DNA of 64,000 nt from Collinsella sp944321445 (GCF_030371825.1 NZ_JAUDDM010000002.1); one strand, 5' to 3'. Positions 1 to 9,019 are shown, counted from the stretch's first letter. Numbers and translations: made by a program. The notes: generated by a model from the letters alone, not told the origin.

Positions 1-399
1 GTCATCGCCCCACACGTCCTCGGAGCGCGCGGGAATCACCATGCGCGCGCCCTCGTCTTCAGAAAGCGCATCCATGCCCTCAAGAACTCCCGGCGCAAGC
101 CAGTCGTCTTGACGCATGAGCATGACCATCGAGCCACGCGCGTGGCGCATGCCGCGCGTAAGCGCCTCCGCGGGGTCGTCTCCGGAATACGACACGACCT
201 CGACGCGGATATCGCGCTCGCGGAAGCGTTCAAGCGACGCCGCCGTGCGCTCCTGCACGCTGCAGGAGACAAGCACGAGCTCAATTTGGGAAAACGATTG
301 GTTGAGCACGCTGTCGACTGCGCGCACCAAATGCCCAGCACCATCCTGGACCGCCATGACGACGGAAATTCGAGGACGTATAGGGGCATGGTGGGCCAC
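1..399 (-). CDS. Family 2 glycosyltransferase, N-terminal part (cut by window edge)
   Basis: The 133 visible codons are the N-terminus of a GT-A fold (family 2) glycosyltransferase; the C-terminus lies beyond the left edge. Seen: an opening beta-strand/nucleotide-binding motif (ISVVMAVQDG, about residues 12-21) and an acidic sugar-nucleotide/metal region (RQDDWLAPG, about residue 105). I chose the GTG start at 397-399 because AGGAGG lies at 405-410, 5 nt upstream; there is no in-frame ATG before the first motif. Such enzymes add sugars to cell-surface polysaccharides or glycolipids at the inner membrane; the acceptor cannot be inferred. It lies downstream of truA on the same strand after a 260-bp gap, so it probably has its own promoter. 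Confidence 0.8.
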   Translation of the reverse strand, partial: MAHHAPIRPRISVVMAVQDGAGHLVRAVDSVLNQSFSQIELVLVSCSVQERTAASLERFRERDIRVEVVSYSGDDPAEALTRGMRHARGSMVMLMRQDDWLAPGVLEGMDALSEDEGARMVIPARSEDVWGDD

Positions 400-619
400 G
401 TCAACCTCCTAGGGTCGCGCTCTTCAAGCGAAATGGTAGCACCGCGCCATATCCCCTAAGCGCTTTGAGTTTTCGCTGGATATCTTGCACAAATGTTAAA
501 CACCGCGCCACCACAGCTTCACCACGAAACGGCCAAGTCGACACAGCGTTTTATCGCAAAATGACCTCTCGCCGACGAAGCCGCCCCGTCCGTCGAAGGG
601 CGCATGAAATCGGGACGGG

Positions 620-652
620 GGCGTGAAAAAACCTCTGTCCTGATTTCACGCC
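620..652 (-). terminator. Possible terminator downstream of truA
   Basis: Nine-base arms (ggcgtgaaa at 620-628, tttcacgcc at 644-652) form a hairpin just after the truA stop. The T-run on the minus strand is inside the stem-loop rather than after it, so intrinsic termination is only a possibility. Confidence 0.35.
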
Positions 653-660
653 ACATATCG

Positions 661-1494
661 TTACGGGCAGACCGTGAGGGCTCCTTCGGGGTAGTCCACG
701 CCCATGAAGCACAGGCCGCAAGCGGGCGCCGTAGGACCGGCGGCCGCACGGTCGCATGCCGCGAGCACCTCGTCGACCCATGCGGGCTCGCGCCGATGGC
801 TTCCCACCTCAACGAGCGTCCCCACGATGGTGCGGACCATGGAATGCAAAAACGCGTTGCCCGTGATGGTGAACGCGAGGCACTCCTCCCCTAAATTGCG
901 CTCACGGGCGAACGAGACCTCCATGACGTTGCGGTGCGTGGGCTTGCCCACGGCCGACGCGGTCTTGCAGAAGCTCTTGAAGTCACGCTCCCCCAGCAGG
1001 CGCCGGGCGGCATCGTCCATGGCCTCGACATCGAGCGGGAAACGATGCCACCAGGTGACCGCGCGCGTGAGCAGCGGAGCGGCCTCTCCGGTCACGATGC
1101 GATAGGTATAGGTGCGCGAGAGCGCGTCGAAGCGCGCGGAGAACCCGGGTGCGGCATGGTAAACCTCGCTCACTGCAATCTCATGCGGAAGCAGCGCAGC
1201 AAACGCCCGCATCCAGCGCGTATGCGTCACCGCTAGCTCGTCTTCAGTCACCGGGACGCTCACGTACTGCCCCACGGCATGCACGCCGGCATCCGTGCGG
1301 CCGGCACAGGTCAGATCGATCTCACGGCGCAAGAACACCTCGAGTGCGCGGCGAATCTCGCCGGCGACAGTCGTTTGCCCCGGTTGCTCCGCAAATCCGG
1401 AGAAGCCCGTGCCGTCATACCCTAGGCGCAGCACGAGCGTACCGTCCAAGGGTGCGGTGGGGTCAAAGGGGGCTATGGTCGTATCGGGCGCCAT
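661..1494 (-). CDS. truA: tRNA pseudouridine(38-40) synthase TruA
   Basis: TruA isomerises uridines 38-40 of the tRNA anticodon stem to pseudouridine. The 277-aa protein has the family layout: an N-terminal strand (LVLRLGYDGTGFSGF), the catalytic-Asp motif CAGRTDAGVHA near residue 60, and a C-terminal half with SFCKTAS and GNAFLHSMVRTIVGTLV. I chose the ATG at 1492-1494 over one 21 nt upstream because AAGGAGG sits 7 nt before it; the upstream ATG overlaps that site. It follows ecfT on the same strand with a 53-nt gap, the classical rplQ-ecfA-ecfT-truA order. Confidence 0.95.
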   Translation of the reverse strand: MAPDTTIAPFDPTAPLDGTLVLRLGYDGTGFSGFAEQPGQTTVAGEIRRALEVFLRREIDLTCAGRTDAGVHAVGQYVSVPVTEDELAVTHTRWMRAFAALLPHEIAVSEVYHAAPGFSARFDALSRTYTYRIVTGEAAPLLTRAVTWWHRFPLDVEAMDDAARRLLGERDFKSFCKTASAVGKPTHRNVMEVSFARERNLGEECLAFTITGNAFLHSMVRTIVGTLVEVGSHRREPAWVDEVLAACDRAAAGPTAPACGLCFMGVDYPEGALTVCP

Positions 1495-1547
1495 GGCGCA
1501 TCCTCCTTCAAGCAATCCATCTCAATGGGCAGCGAAACGCCGTCCGA

Positions 1548-2348
1548 TCAGCCAAGCGCGTAAGCCACCAGGGGAACAAACACGCACAGGGTAAGCCCCC
1601 CAGCCAGTACGACGCGATCGCGGGCACCGAGCGCATCTCCCGCCGCGACATCGGATGCCCCTTCAGCATAGCATCGCGCAGCCATAGACTCCCCCAGGCG
1701 GTCTGCCCGACGAAACAGGCTCACCACCAGTGGCGTCAACACCGACGCCCACGCGCGCACGCGCCGCACGATACCGCCCGATTCGAAATCGACGCCACGG
1801 GAGCGCTGGGCGAGCCGGACGCGCGCGAGCTCCTCGGATACCAAGGGGATGAACCGCAGGGCGAGCGAGAGCAACAGGCCAATATCTGCGACAGGCACGC
1901 CGAAACGCCCGAGCGGGCGCAGGAGGGCCACGCAGGCGTCAGCGAGCTCCGGCGGCGTCGTAGAGGACGACACCGCGAGCGCAAGTCCAAGCAGCACGAC
2001 GATGCGAAAGACCGCGAGCGCCCCGCGCAGGGCACCGGCGGTGTCGATTCCCACGGGGCCCGAAAGCTCGATGTCGCCATGACCATCGAGCGCGAGCGCG
2101 TTGGCAAGCAGCGTGAACGCCAAGATGAAGGCAACGGGACGCAGGGCGCGTGCATGCGTGCGGATGCTCATCCCCGAACAATGAATCGCCGCGGCGAGAA
2201 CCAGCGCCCACAGCGCGCAGAGCCATGACGCGCGCGTGGCGAACAGCGACACGGTGGAGGCGAGCAACAGCACGATCTTGACGCGTGCGTCCACGCGCGC
2301 AGCCGGCGTTCCGCCCACATACGCACCAAGCGGAGAGACGGGATTCAT
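1548..2348 (-). CDS. ecfT: Energy-coupling factor transporter transmembrane protein EcfT
   Basis: EcfT is the membrane scaffold that couples the EcfA ATPases to exchangeable substrate-binding S components for vitamins and metals. The 266-aa protein has 5-6 hydrophobic segments and the two cytoplasmic coupling-helix motifs near the C-terminal third (ARVRLAQRSRGVDF and a later AARCYAEGA, variants of the Ala-Arg-Gly signatures). The ATG at 2346-2348 overlaps the ecfA stop by 4 nt (ATGA), implying translational coupling. No S component is encoded in the window, so the transported substrate is unknown. Confidence 0.88.
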   Translation of the reverse strand: MNPVSPLGAYVGGTPAARVDARVKIVLLLASTVSLFATRASWLCALWALVLAAAIHCSGMSIRTHARALRPVAFILAFTLLANALALDGHGDIELSGPVGIDTAGALRGALAVFRIVVLLGLALAVSSSTTPPELADACVALLRPLGRFGVPVADIGLLLSLALRFIPLVSEELARVRLAQRSRGVDFESGGIVRRVRAWASVLTPLVVSLFRRADRLGESMAARCYAEGASDVAAGDALGARDRVVLAGGLTLCVFVPLVAYALG

Positions 2349-4015
2349 CGCGCATCGACCCCCTCGGTCGCGGCGGAAAGCATCTGCAGAAGCTCGCAGG
2401 ACAGCGGCGGCCGCAGGCCCGCGCGGACAAACGCGTCCGCATCGCGCGCGAGCACGCAGGGCTCGCCCTCCCATACCACGGAGCCTTGCGCCATGAGAAC
2501 GACGCGGTCAACCTCGCTCATCCATTCGTCAAGGTCATGGCTGATGACAATCGCGGCGCTGCCCGCCTGTGCGCACGCGCGCGCAAGGCCGTGGAGCCGC
2601 GCGCGCCCGGCGGCATCCAGCCCCGCCGTCGGCTCGTCCAAAATATAGGCAGAGGCGTCCAGGGCGAGAATCGAGGCGATGGCAACGCGTCGCGCCTGGC
2701 CGCCCGACAGCTCAAAGGGATAGCGATCGAGCAGATCATCTTCGATGCCCACGAGCTTGGCCGCATGAACACAGCGCGCACGGACCTCACCCTCCGAGCA
2801 CCCCAGGTTGCGCGGCGCGAACGCCAGCTCATCGCGGACCGTCTCGCAAAACAGCTGGTCCTCGGGCCGCTGGAACGCCACACCGACGTCGCCGGTCTTA
2901 GGCGCATGGCCGCACACGCGTACCGTTCCCGCATCGGGGGTGTACAGTCCGGAGGCCACGCAGGCAAGCGTCGACTTGCCCGAACCGGAAGCGCCCGCCA
3001 CCAACACGACTTCGCCCGACTGAGCACCGAACGTGATTCCCGCGAGTGCACGCACGCCGGCGCCGTAGGAGAACGCGACATCAGAAAGTTCCAGGGGCAA
3101 TCCCGCCAGCACATCGCTTTGCAAACGAGCCGGCACGAGCATGTCCGCCACGGCCTGAACGTCACTGACCGGTACCGCACCCGCACGATAGGCGTCCAGA
3201 AGCCACATAACGGCTTTGGATGGATCTAGGGGAGCAGCTATAGCCTCTGGCTCATATCCCAGGCGCAGAATGGCTCTAAGCGCCTCTACCGAGGAGCTCT
3301 GCACCAAGGATGCATCCCACAGGGCAGCGCACTCGACCAGAAGCTCGCGCGGCAAGCCATCGAACGCCACGCGACCGGCATCGAGCACGATGACGCGGTC
3401 GGACGCAAGCACCTCGAGCGGGTCGTGCGTCACCTGGATGACACCAGCTCCACCCTCGTGCGCGATGTGATTGAGCAGCGCGCGATGTGCGGGGCGCGCA
3501 GAGGCGTCGAGCATGGAAGAGGCTTCGTCGAGCACGAGGTATGACGGCTCCATGGCGAGCACACCGGCAATCGCCAACAGCTGCTGCTGACCGCCGGAAA
3601 GCGTCGACACGTCGGCGTGCAGTGCATCGGACAGCCCGACGGTCGCTATTGCACGCGTCACGCGGCGCCGAATCTCATCGCGCGAGAGTCCAAGGTTACG
3701 GGGTCCGAATGCCACCTCATCGAAGACGACTGAAGACACGAGTTGGTCGGCAGGATGCTGGCGCACCAGACCAACAAGGCGCCGAACCTCGCGACGCGAA
3801 GCGGCATCGCGTGCAGGATCGATGCCCTCCACGACAACCAAGCCGGACGCAGACAGACGCAAAGCGCACAGAAGGGAGGCAAGCGTCGACTTACCGGACC
3901 CGTTAGCGCCCACAAGCGCCACGAGCTCGCCCGGCCGAAACGTCAGCGACACGCCATCGAGCGCCGGCGCTGCATCTGCCGCAAACCAAACGCTCACGTC
4001 GCGAATCTCGATCAT
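2345..4015 (-). CDS. Fused energy-coupling factor ABC ATPase (EcfA1-EcfA2 in one chain)
   Basis: This 556-aa protein contains two complete ABC ATPase domains in tandem. Domain 1 has Walker A GANGSGKST (about residue 35), signature LSGGQQQ and Walker B YLVLDEA. Domain 2 has Walker A GASGSGKST (about 345), signature LSGGQARR and Walker B AYILDEPTAGLD. EcfA1 and EcfA2 are usually two separate proteins; here they are fused by a linker of about 60 residues. The start at 4013-4015 (protein begins MIEIRD) is chosen because GGGAGG lies just upstream and overlaps the alternative first ATG. It powers uptake with EcfT and unlinked S proteins, and follows rplQ after a terminator. Confidence 0.9.
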   Translation of the reverse strand: MIEIRDVSVWFAADAAPALDGVSLTFRPGELVALVGANGSGKSTLASLLCALRLSASGLVVVEGIDPARDAASRREVRRLVGLVRQHPADQLVSSVVFDEVAFGPRNLGLSRDEIRRRVTRAIATVGLSDALHADVSTLSGGQQQLLAIAGVLAMEPSYLVLDEASSMLDASARPAHRALLNHIAHEGGAGVIQVTHDPLEVLASDRVIVLDAGRVAFDGLPRELLVECAALWDASLVQSSSVEALRAILRLGYEPEAIAAPLDPSKAVMWLLDAYRAGAVPVSDVQAVADMLVPARLQSDVLAGLPLELSDVAFSYGAGVRALAGITFGAQSGEVVLVAGASGSGKSTLACVASGLYTPDAGTVRVCGHAPKTGDVGVAFQRPEDQLFCETVRDELAFAPRNLGCSEGEVRARCVHAAKLVGIEDDLLDRYPFELSGGQARRVAIASILALDASAYILDEPTAGLDAAGRARLHGLARACAQAGSAAIVISHDLDEWMSEVDRVVLMAQGSVVWEGEPCVLARDADAFVRAGLRPPLSCELLQMLSAATEGVDAR

Positions 4016-4103
4016 CTGAGCACCTCCCACCATCTAGCGAAACTGATCGCACATGCTGTCTCAGTGTAGGGCCACTCCCCCCGCTTCAAACACCCCTGAA
4101 CAC

Positions 4104-4133
4104 AAAAAGGGCACGCCGGCGTGGCGTGCCCTT
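4104..4133 (-). terminator. Intrinsic terminator after rplQ
   Basis: On the minus strand a GC-rich stem (gggcacgcc paired with ggcgtgccc) is followed directly by TTTTT. It lies between rplQ and ecfA and should end the alpha-operon transcript. Confidence 0.85.
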
Positions 4134-4166
4134 CGTTGCGCGTAATGTGCCGCAAACTGATGTGTG

Positions 4167-4652
4167 CTACTCAGCAGCAGCCTCGGTCTCGGCGGTCTCC
4201 TCAGCAGGAGCCTCCTCGACCTTGGGCTCCTCGACCTTGACGGGAGCCTTCTTGGGAGCGGTGGCCTTCTTGGGGGCCTTCTTGACGCAGGGCTCGGTGA
4301 CGAGCTCGATGATGACCATCTCGGCGTTGTCGCCCTTGCGGGTACCGAGCTTCATGATGCGGGTGTAGCCGCCGTCACGGTCGGCCCACATGCCCTGAGC
4401 GGCCTTCTCGAAGATCTCCTTGACGAGATCCTTGTCGCCGAGCTTTGCGATGGCGAGACGGCGAGAGTGCAGGTCACCCTTCTTGGCCCACGTGATGATG
4501 GGCTCAGCGAAGCCGCGGAGCGCCTTAGCGCGGGTGATGGTGGTCTTGATGCGGTCGTTGGTGAAGAGCGCCTGGGCGAGGCTCTTCTTCATGGCCTTGG
4601 TATGGCTCGCGTCGGTGCCGAGCTTCAGGCCCTTCTTGCGATTGTGACGCAT
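4167..4652 (-). CDS. rplQ: 50S ribosomal protein L17
   Basis: L17 binds 23S rRNA near the peptide exit tunnel. The N-terminal 118 residues are typical (MRHNRKKGLKLGT, RIKTTITRAKALR, KLGTRKGDNAEMV). The protein is 161 aa against the usual 115-125 because of a Lys/Pro then Glu/Ala-rich tail (KKAPKKA...EETAETEAAAE), a low-complexity extension also seen in other actinobacteria. It lies 37 nt after rpoA and is the last gene before the terminator at 4104-4133. Confidence 0.97.
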   Translation of the reverse strand: MRHNRKKGLKLGTDASHTKAMKKSLAQALFTNDRIKTTITRAKALRGFAEPIITWAKKGDLHSRRLAIAKLGDKDLVKEIFEKAAQGMWADRDGGYTRIMKLGTRKGDNAEMVIIELVTEPCVKKAPKKATAPKKAPVKVEEPKVEEAPAEETAETEAAAE

Positions 4653-4689
4653 AGCATGGTCTCCTTGTGGTTACACGAATAGCGCGGTT

Positions 4690-5631
4690 CTAAGCCTTCA
4701 GGCTCAGGCCCATGGACTCAAGCTTATCCTTGACTTCCTCGATGGACTTCACGCCGAAGTTGCGGATGTTGAGCAGATCGTTCTCGGAGAACTCCACAAG
4801 CTGGCGCACAGAGTGGATGCTCGCACGTTTCAGGCAGTTATAGGAGCGCACCGAGAGGTCGAGATCCTCGATCTGCTTATCGAGCTCAGCGTTGTCGCTG
4901 GTGGTCTCGGGAGCAAAGATCGACACCTCTTCCTCGGCCTCGGGGGCCTCGGCAAGATTCATGAAGGCAGCCATGTGCTGGTTGATGATGTTGGCAGCCT
5001 GGACCACGGCGTCACGCGGGTCGATAGCCCCGTTGGTCTCGATCTCGAGAACCAGACGATCGTAGTCGGTGTGCTGGCCAACGCGGCAGGCCTCGACGAG
5101 CTTGGCGCAACGGCGAACCGGAGAGTACAGCGAGTCCACATGGATGACGCCGATGGGGTCGTTGTCGCGCTTGTTGCCCTCGTAGGACACATAGCCACGG
5201 CCATAGCCGATGCGCATGCTCATCGTGAGATGGCCGCCCTCGTTGAGCGTGGCGATGTGCTGATCGGGATTGACGAGCTCGAACTCCGAAGGAATGAAGA
5301 AGTCCGCACCGGTGACCTCGCAGGGACCGTCGACCGAGATGGTGGCGGTGCCTTCGTCGGTGGTGCCGAGCGAACGGAACACCAGACCCTTGACGTTCAG
5401 AACGATATCCGTGACATCCTCGACCATGTTGGGGATGGCCATGAACTCGTGCTGGGCGCCATCGATCTGGATGGCCTCCACCGCAGCGCCCTCGAGCGAG
5501 GACAGCAGGACGCGGCGGAGCGAGTTGCCCAGCGTGTCGCCGTAGCCACGCTCAAGCGGCTCCACAGACACGCGGGCGGACGTCTCGTTGATCTCCTCGA
5601 CCTGAACCTGAGGCCTAATGAATTCTGACAT
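4690..5631 (-). CDS. rpoA: DNA-directed RNA polymerase subunit alpha
   Basis: RpoA nucleates RNA polymerase assembly and its C-terminal domain contacts activators and UP elements. The 313-aa protein shows the N-terminal dimerisation domain (LERGYGDTLGNSLRRVLLSS, about 27-46), an acidic linker near 235-260, and the alpha-CTD (LNIRNFGVKSIEEVKDKL near the end). It sits between rpsD and rplQ as in the standard alpha operon. Confidence 0.98.
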   Translation of the reverse strand: MSEFIRPQVQVEEINETSARVSVEPLERGYGDTLGNSLRRVLLSSLEGAAVEAIQIDGAQHEFMAIPNMVEDVTDIVLNVKGLVFRSLGTTDEGTATISVDGPCEVTGADFFIPSEFELVNPDQHIATLNEGGHLTMSMRIGYGRGYVSYEGNKRDNDPIGVIHVDSLYSPVRRCAKLVEACRVGQHTDYDRLVLEIETNGAIDPRDAVVQAANIINQHMAAFMNLAEAPEAEEEVSIFAPETTSDNAELDKQIEDLDLSVRSYNCLKRASIHSVRQLVEFSENDLLNIRNFGVKSIEEVKDKLESMGLSLKA

Positions 5632-5663
5632 GTATTACCTCCAGCCTCAGCAGCCCAAATGGA

Positions 5664-6257
5664 CTACTTAGAGTAGAGCTCGACGATGAGCTGCTCGTTG
5701 ATGTCGCCGCTGATCTGCTCGCGTGCCGGATAGGAAAGCACGTTGCCGGACAGCTTCTCGATGTCAACCTCGAGCCAGCCAGGAACCTCAAAACGCTCGG
5801 ACTGGATGAGAGCCTCCTTGATGGGAAGGAGGTCACGGAACTTCTCGCCGACCGCGACGACGTCGCCGGGCTTGACGAGATAGGAAGGAATGTCGACACG
5901 ACGGCCGTTCACGGTGAAGTGACCGTGGCGGACGGACTGACGAGCCTCCTTGCGGGTGCGGGCGAAGCCCAGACGGAAGACCACGTTGTCAAGACGGGTC
6001 TCGAGGAGCTTCATGAGGTTCTCGCCGGTGATGCCGGGCATCTTGCGGGCGCGGACGAAGTAGCTGTGGAACTGCTTCTCGAGCACGCCATAGATGAACT
6101 TAACCTTCTGCTTCTCGCGAAGCTGAATACCATACTCGGATTCCTTGCGACGACGCTTGGGCTGACGCTTGGATTCCTTGCCGCTGTAACCCAGCTCAGC
6201 GGGATCGATCCCGAGCTGGCGGCAGCGCTTGAGAACCGGAGTCCTATCGATTGCCAT
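5664..6257 (-). CDS. rpsD: 30S ribosomal protein S4
   Basis: S4 is a primary 16S rRNA-binding protein and translational repressor of the alpha operon in many bacteria. The 197-aa sequence contains the S4 RNA-binding domain (RLDNVVFRLGFARTRKEARQ, then VRHGHFTVNGRRVDIPSYLV). It lacks the four N-terminal zinc cysteines, so it is the zinc-free (C-) form. Gene order rpsK-rpsD-rpoA is standard. Confidence 0.98.
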   Translation of the reverse strand: MAIDRTPVLKRCRQLGIDPAELGYSGKESKRQPKRRRKESEYGIQLREKQKVKFIYGVLEKQFHSYFVRARKMPGITGENLMKLLETRLDNVVFRLGFARTRKEARQSVRHGHFTVNGRRVDIPSYLVKPGDVVAVGEKFRDLLPIKEALIQSERFEVPGWLEVDIEKLSGNVLSYPAREQISGDINEQLIVELYSK

Positions 6258-6279
6258 AGTATTTCGATCCTTTCAGGAG

Positions 6280-6687
6280 TTACACGCGGCGACGCTTCTT
6301 GGGGCGGCAGCCGTTGTGCGGAATGGGGGTCTTGTCCTGGATGCTCGAAACCTCGAGGCCGGCGGCCTGGAGGGAGCGGATGGCGGTCTCGCGACCAGAG
6401 CCGGGGCCCTTCACGAAGACGGCAACCTTGTGCATGCCGTGCTCCATGGCGATCTTAGCGCAAGCCTCGGCAGCCATCTGGGCGGCAAACGGGGTGGACT
6501 TACGGGAACCCTTGAAACCGACGGTACCGGCGGACTTCCAGGCAATGACATTGCCCTGGGCGTCCGTGATGGACACAATCGTGTTGTTGAACGTGGAACG
6601 GATGTGGGCCTGACCCACGGTGATGTTCTTGCGGTCGGAGCGCTTGATGCGAGTAGCCTGACCGCGCTTGTTCTTAGCAGTAGCCAT
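6280..6687 (-). CDS. rpsK: 30S ribosomal protein S11
   Basis: S11 forms part of the 30S platform around the E site. The 135-aa protein has the expected motifs: a basic N-terminus (MATAKNKRG), AHIRSTFNNTIVSITD, GSRKSTPFAAQMAAE, and the conserved C-terminal IQDKTPIPHNGCRPKKRRRV. It is 14 nt from rpsM and 22 nt from rpsD in the alpha operon. Confidence 0.98.
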   Translation of the reverse strand: MATAKNKRGQATRIKRSDRKNITVGQAHIRSTFNNTIVSITDAQGNVIAWKSAGTVGFKGSRKSTPFAAQMAAEACAKIAMEHGMHKVAVFVKGPGSGRETAIRSLQAAGLEVSSIQDKTPIPHNGCRPKKRRRV

Positions 6688-6701
6688 TAGTCAGTCTCCC
6701 T

Positions 6702-7076
6702 TTATTTCTTCTTCTTGGCACCGATCTGACGCTTCGGACCCTTGCGGGTGCGAGCGTTGGTGTGGGTGCGCTGACCACGAACAGGGAGGCCCTTGCGGTG
6801 ACGGAGGCCACGGTTGCAGCCGATGTCCATCAGGCGCTTGACGTTCTGGTTGCGCTCACGGCGGAGGTCACCCTCGACCATGATGTGGTTCTGGTCGATG
6901 TACTTACGGATCGCGTCGACTTCCTCGTCGGTAAGGTCGCGAACGCGCGTATCGACATTGATGTTGCACTCGTTGCAAATCTTGGTGGCAGTGGTGCGGC
7001 CGATGCCGTAGATGTAGGTCAGACCGATCTCAACGCGCTTCTCACGCGGAAGGTCGACACCATTAATACGGGCCAA
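6702..7076 (-). CDS. rpsM: 30S ribosomal protein S13
   Basis: S13 sits at the head of the 30S subunit and contacts the P-site tRNA and the 50S bridge. The 124-aa sequence is typical: MARINGVDLPREKRVEIGLT, an HhH-like YGIGRTTATKIC, and a C-terminal RGLRHRKGLPVRGQRTHTNA followed by a basic tail. It lies between rpmJ and rpsK. Confidence 0.98.
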   Translation of the reverse strand: MARINGVDLPREKRVEIGLTYIYGIGRTTATKICNECNINVDTRVRDLTDEEVDAIRKYIDQNHIMVEGDLRRERNQNVKRLMDIGCNRGLRHRKGLPVRGQRTHTNARTRKGPKRQIGAKKKK

Positions 7077-7091
7077 CGTTGGTCTCCTCTC

Positions 7092-7205
7092 TTAGCCCTG
7101 ACGCTGCTTGTGGCGCGGGTTCTCGCAGATAACAAGAACCTTGCCGTGGCGTCGGATGATCTTGCACTTATCGCACATCTTCTTGACCGAAGGACGTACC
7201 TTCAT
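7092..7205 (-). CDS. rpmJ: 50S ribosomal protein L36
   Basis: A 37-aa protein starting MKVRPSVKKMCDKC and ending RHKQRQG, with ATG at 7203-7205 and TAA at 7092-7094. It is the zinc-binding type: CDKC, a later Cys (VICEN) and a His (PRHK) make the Cys3-His ribbon. AGGAA-type ribosome-binding bases lie just upstream. It stabilises 23S rRNA at the base of the L7/L12 region and is flanked by infA and rpsM as usual. Confidence 0.97.
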   Translation of the reverse strand: MKVRPSVKKMCDKCKIIRRHGKVLVICENPRHKQRQG

Positions 7206-7361
7206 CGTTCTTCCTTTCGGTAGTGCTCAAACTACAACTACATGGAATGTATCTACTCGCCCAGCCGCAGGCGTGAATAACTGAAGGCTGGCCTGACATG
7301 CAAACGCGACCGCGGGCTGAGCAGACCTGCGATCGTGTCCGATGTCTATGAGTGCAGTCGC

Positions 7362-7589
7362 TTACTTATAACGATAGGTGATGCGACCGCGGGTCAGATC
7401 GTACGGGGAAAGCTCCACGACGACCTTGTCACCCGGGAGAATGCGGATGTAATTCATGCGGATCTTGCCCGAAATTGAGCACAGCACCGAATGACCGTTC
7501 CCGAGGTCTACGCGAAACATGGCGTTGGGAAGCGGCTCAGTGACCGTACCCTCGAGCTCGATAGCATCTTCCTTCTTCAAAGCAATCAT
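7362..7589 (-). CDS. infA: Translation initiation factor IF-1
   Basis: IF-1 occupies the 30S A site during initiation. The 75-aa protein is a single OB fold with family motifs ALKKEDAIELEGTV, LPNAMFRVDLGNGH and RGRITYRYK. It is separated from map by 640 bp and from rpmJ by 156 bp, both larger than usual for this operon, so it may have its own promoter. Confidence 0.97.
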   Translation of the reverse strand: MIALKKEDAIELEGTVTEPLPNAMFRVDLGNGHSVLCSISGKIRMNYIRILPGDKVVVELSPYDLTRGRITYRYK

Positions 7590-7683
7590 CTTTCTCTAGA
7601 AAACGACAGCAACAGTGAATGATAACAAAAACGGTTAGCGCAGTCACAAATACGTAATCGCTCCATAATTGAGGGGGTGACGG

Positions 7684-7774
7684 GGCGCAGGGTTGTATAT
7701 TCCCTCCGTGCTCAAACAGTCCTCGGCCTGCGGCCTGCGGAACTGCGCGCGGAGGGAATATACAACCCTGCGCC
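7684..7774. repeat. Palindromic repeat, copy A (25-bp perfect arms)
   Basis: Perfect inverted arms 7684-7708 and 7750-7774 enclose a 41-nt apex. The apex starts with the conserved string GTGCTCAAACAGTCCTCG and ends with GGAACTGCGCG, shared with copies B (8111-8192, inverted) and C (25575-25661). The arms are unlike those of the other copies. Located between infA and map, no coding potential. Confidence 0.8.
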
Positions 7775-8110
7775 ACACCTCAACCTTGGTTGATTTACGG
7801 TCCAGATGGGCTAAACGTTGCTGCTAGAGTTCACCGTTCTGCCGTGATCTGCCGGCTTGTACTGCGTATTCGCGCATCGAGCGCGAATACGCAGACGCAA
7901 AGCGATCTTGGTTGGCACCATTCCGGCTATTGAAAGCGTTTTGTGGCTGAAAGAGTTTCAACCAGATCGGTGCACTTTATTGGTAACGCCTGGAATGGAG
8001 AAGCGCACGAGCACGCGAGTGCGCCAGCGGCAGGGAGGGCACCGAAGGTGTCCGACCTGCCGCCGCAACAAGACAAGAGTTTGTTGGGGAGCACTCCCCC
8101 AATGCAGAAA

Positions 8111-8192
8111 GGGCCCCGGGATATCCTTACGGCGCAGTTCCGCAGCGCGAAGCGCGAGGACTGTTTGAGCACGGAAGGATATCCCGGGGCCC
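8111..8192. repeat. Palindromic repeat, copy B (18-bp perfect arms, inverted orientation)
   Basis: Arms 8111-8128 and 8175-8192 (gggccccgggatatcctt and its complement) enclose a 46-nt apex. The apex read on the minus strand is the same CCGTGCTCAAACAGTCCTCG...GGAACTGCGC core as in copies A and C. It lies 38 bp from the map stop, on the 3' side of map. Confidence 0.78.
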
Positions 8193-8230
8193 TCAGTAGC
8201 CCTTAGGGACAGATACCCGCAGGAACGACG

Positions 8231-9019
8231 CTACATCACGCCGCCCTGCATGGAGCACCAAGGTCCGCGCTCGTCCACCGTGAGAATGACCGGGCCATCG
8301 TCGGTGATGGCGATCGTGTTCTCGTAGTGGGCTGCCGCCAGGTGGTCGTTCGTGGTGACGACCCAACCGTCGGCGCCGGTGGTGACGTGATTGGTACCGA
8401 GCGTGATCATCGGCTCGATGGCGATGACCATGCCGGCCTGCAGGCGCACGCCGCGACCCTTTTTGCCGTAGTTCGGCACGTTCGGGTCCTCGTGCATCAC
8501 GCGGCCGACGCCGTGGCCGACGTAGTCGCGCAGCACGCCGTAGCCGTGGGCCTCGGCCAGCGACTGGACCGCATGGCCGATGTCACCCAGGTGATTGCCG
8601 GGAACAGCCTGTTCGATGCCGGCCTTCAGGCAGTCGCGCGTGACCTCGCACAGCGCCTGCACCTCGGCAGAGGGCGTGCCGCAATAGAAGGTCCACGCGT
8701 TGTCCCCTACCCAACCGTCAACGATGGCGCCCGTGTCGATGGACACGATGTCGCCGTCGCGCAAAATGACATCAGGGTTCGGAATACCGTGCACCACCTG
8801 GTCGTTCACACTGGCGCAGATGGTTCCAGGGAACCCGCCGTAGCCCTTGAACGCAGGGATGCCGCCGTGCATGCGGATAATCTGCTCCGCGAGCTGATCG
8901 AGCTCGAAGGTCGAGACGCCGGGGCGCACCATGGCCCCAACGCGGCGGAGCGCCATCTTAGACAGCGCTCCAGCCTTCTTCATCTGCTCGATTTCTTGTG
9001 CAGACTTAATTTTGATCAT
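8231..9019 (-). CDS. map: Type I methionine aminopeptidase
   Basis: Removes the initiator methionine from nascent proteins. The 262-aa protein has the pita-bread fold motifs: VVHGIPN (catalytic His), DIVSIDTGAI and VGDNAWTF (the two metal Asp), YVGHGVGRVMHE (metal His), IAIEPMIT and HYENTIAIT (metal Glu). Its ATG overlaps the adk stop by 4 nt (ATGA), so the two are translationally coupled, as often seen in secY-adk-map operons. Confidence 0.97.
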   Translation of the reverse strand: MIKIKSAQEIEQMKKAGALSKMALRRVGAMVRPGVSTFELDQLAEQIIRMHGGIPAFKGYGGFPGTICASVNDQVVHGIPNPDVILRDGDIVSIDTGAIVDGWVGDNAWTFYCGTPSAEVQALCEVTRDCLKAGIEQAVPGNHLGDIGHAVQSLAEAHGYGVLRDYVGHGVGRVMHEDPNVPNYGKKGRGVRLQAGMVIAIEPMITLGTNHVTTGADGWVVTTNDHLAAAHYENTIAITDDGPVILTVDERGPWCSMQGGVM

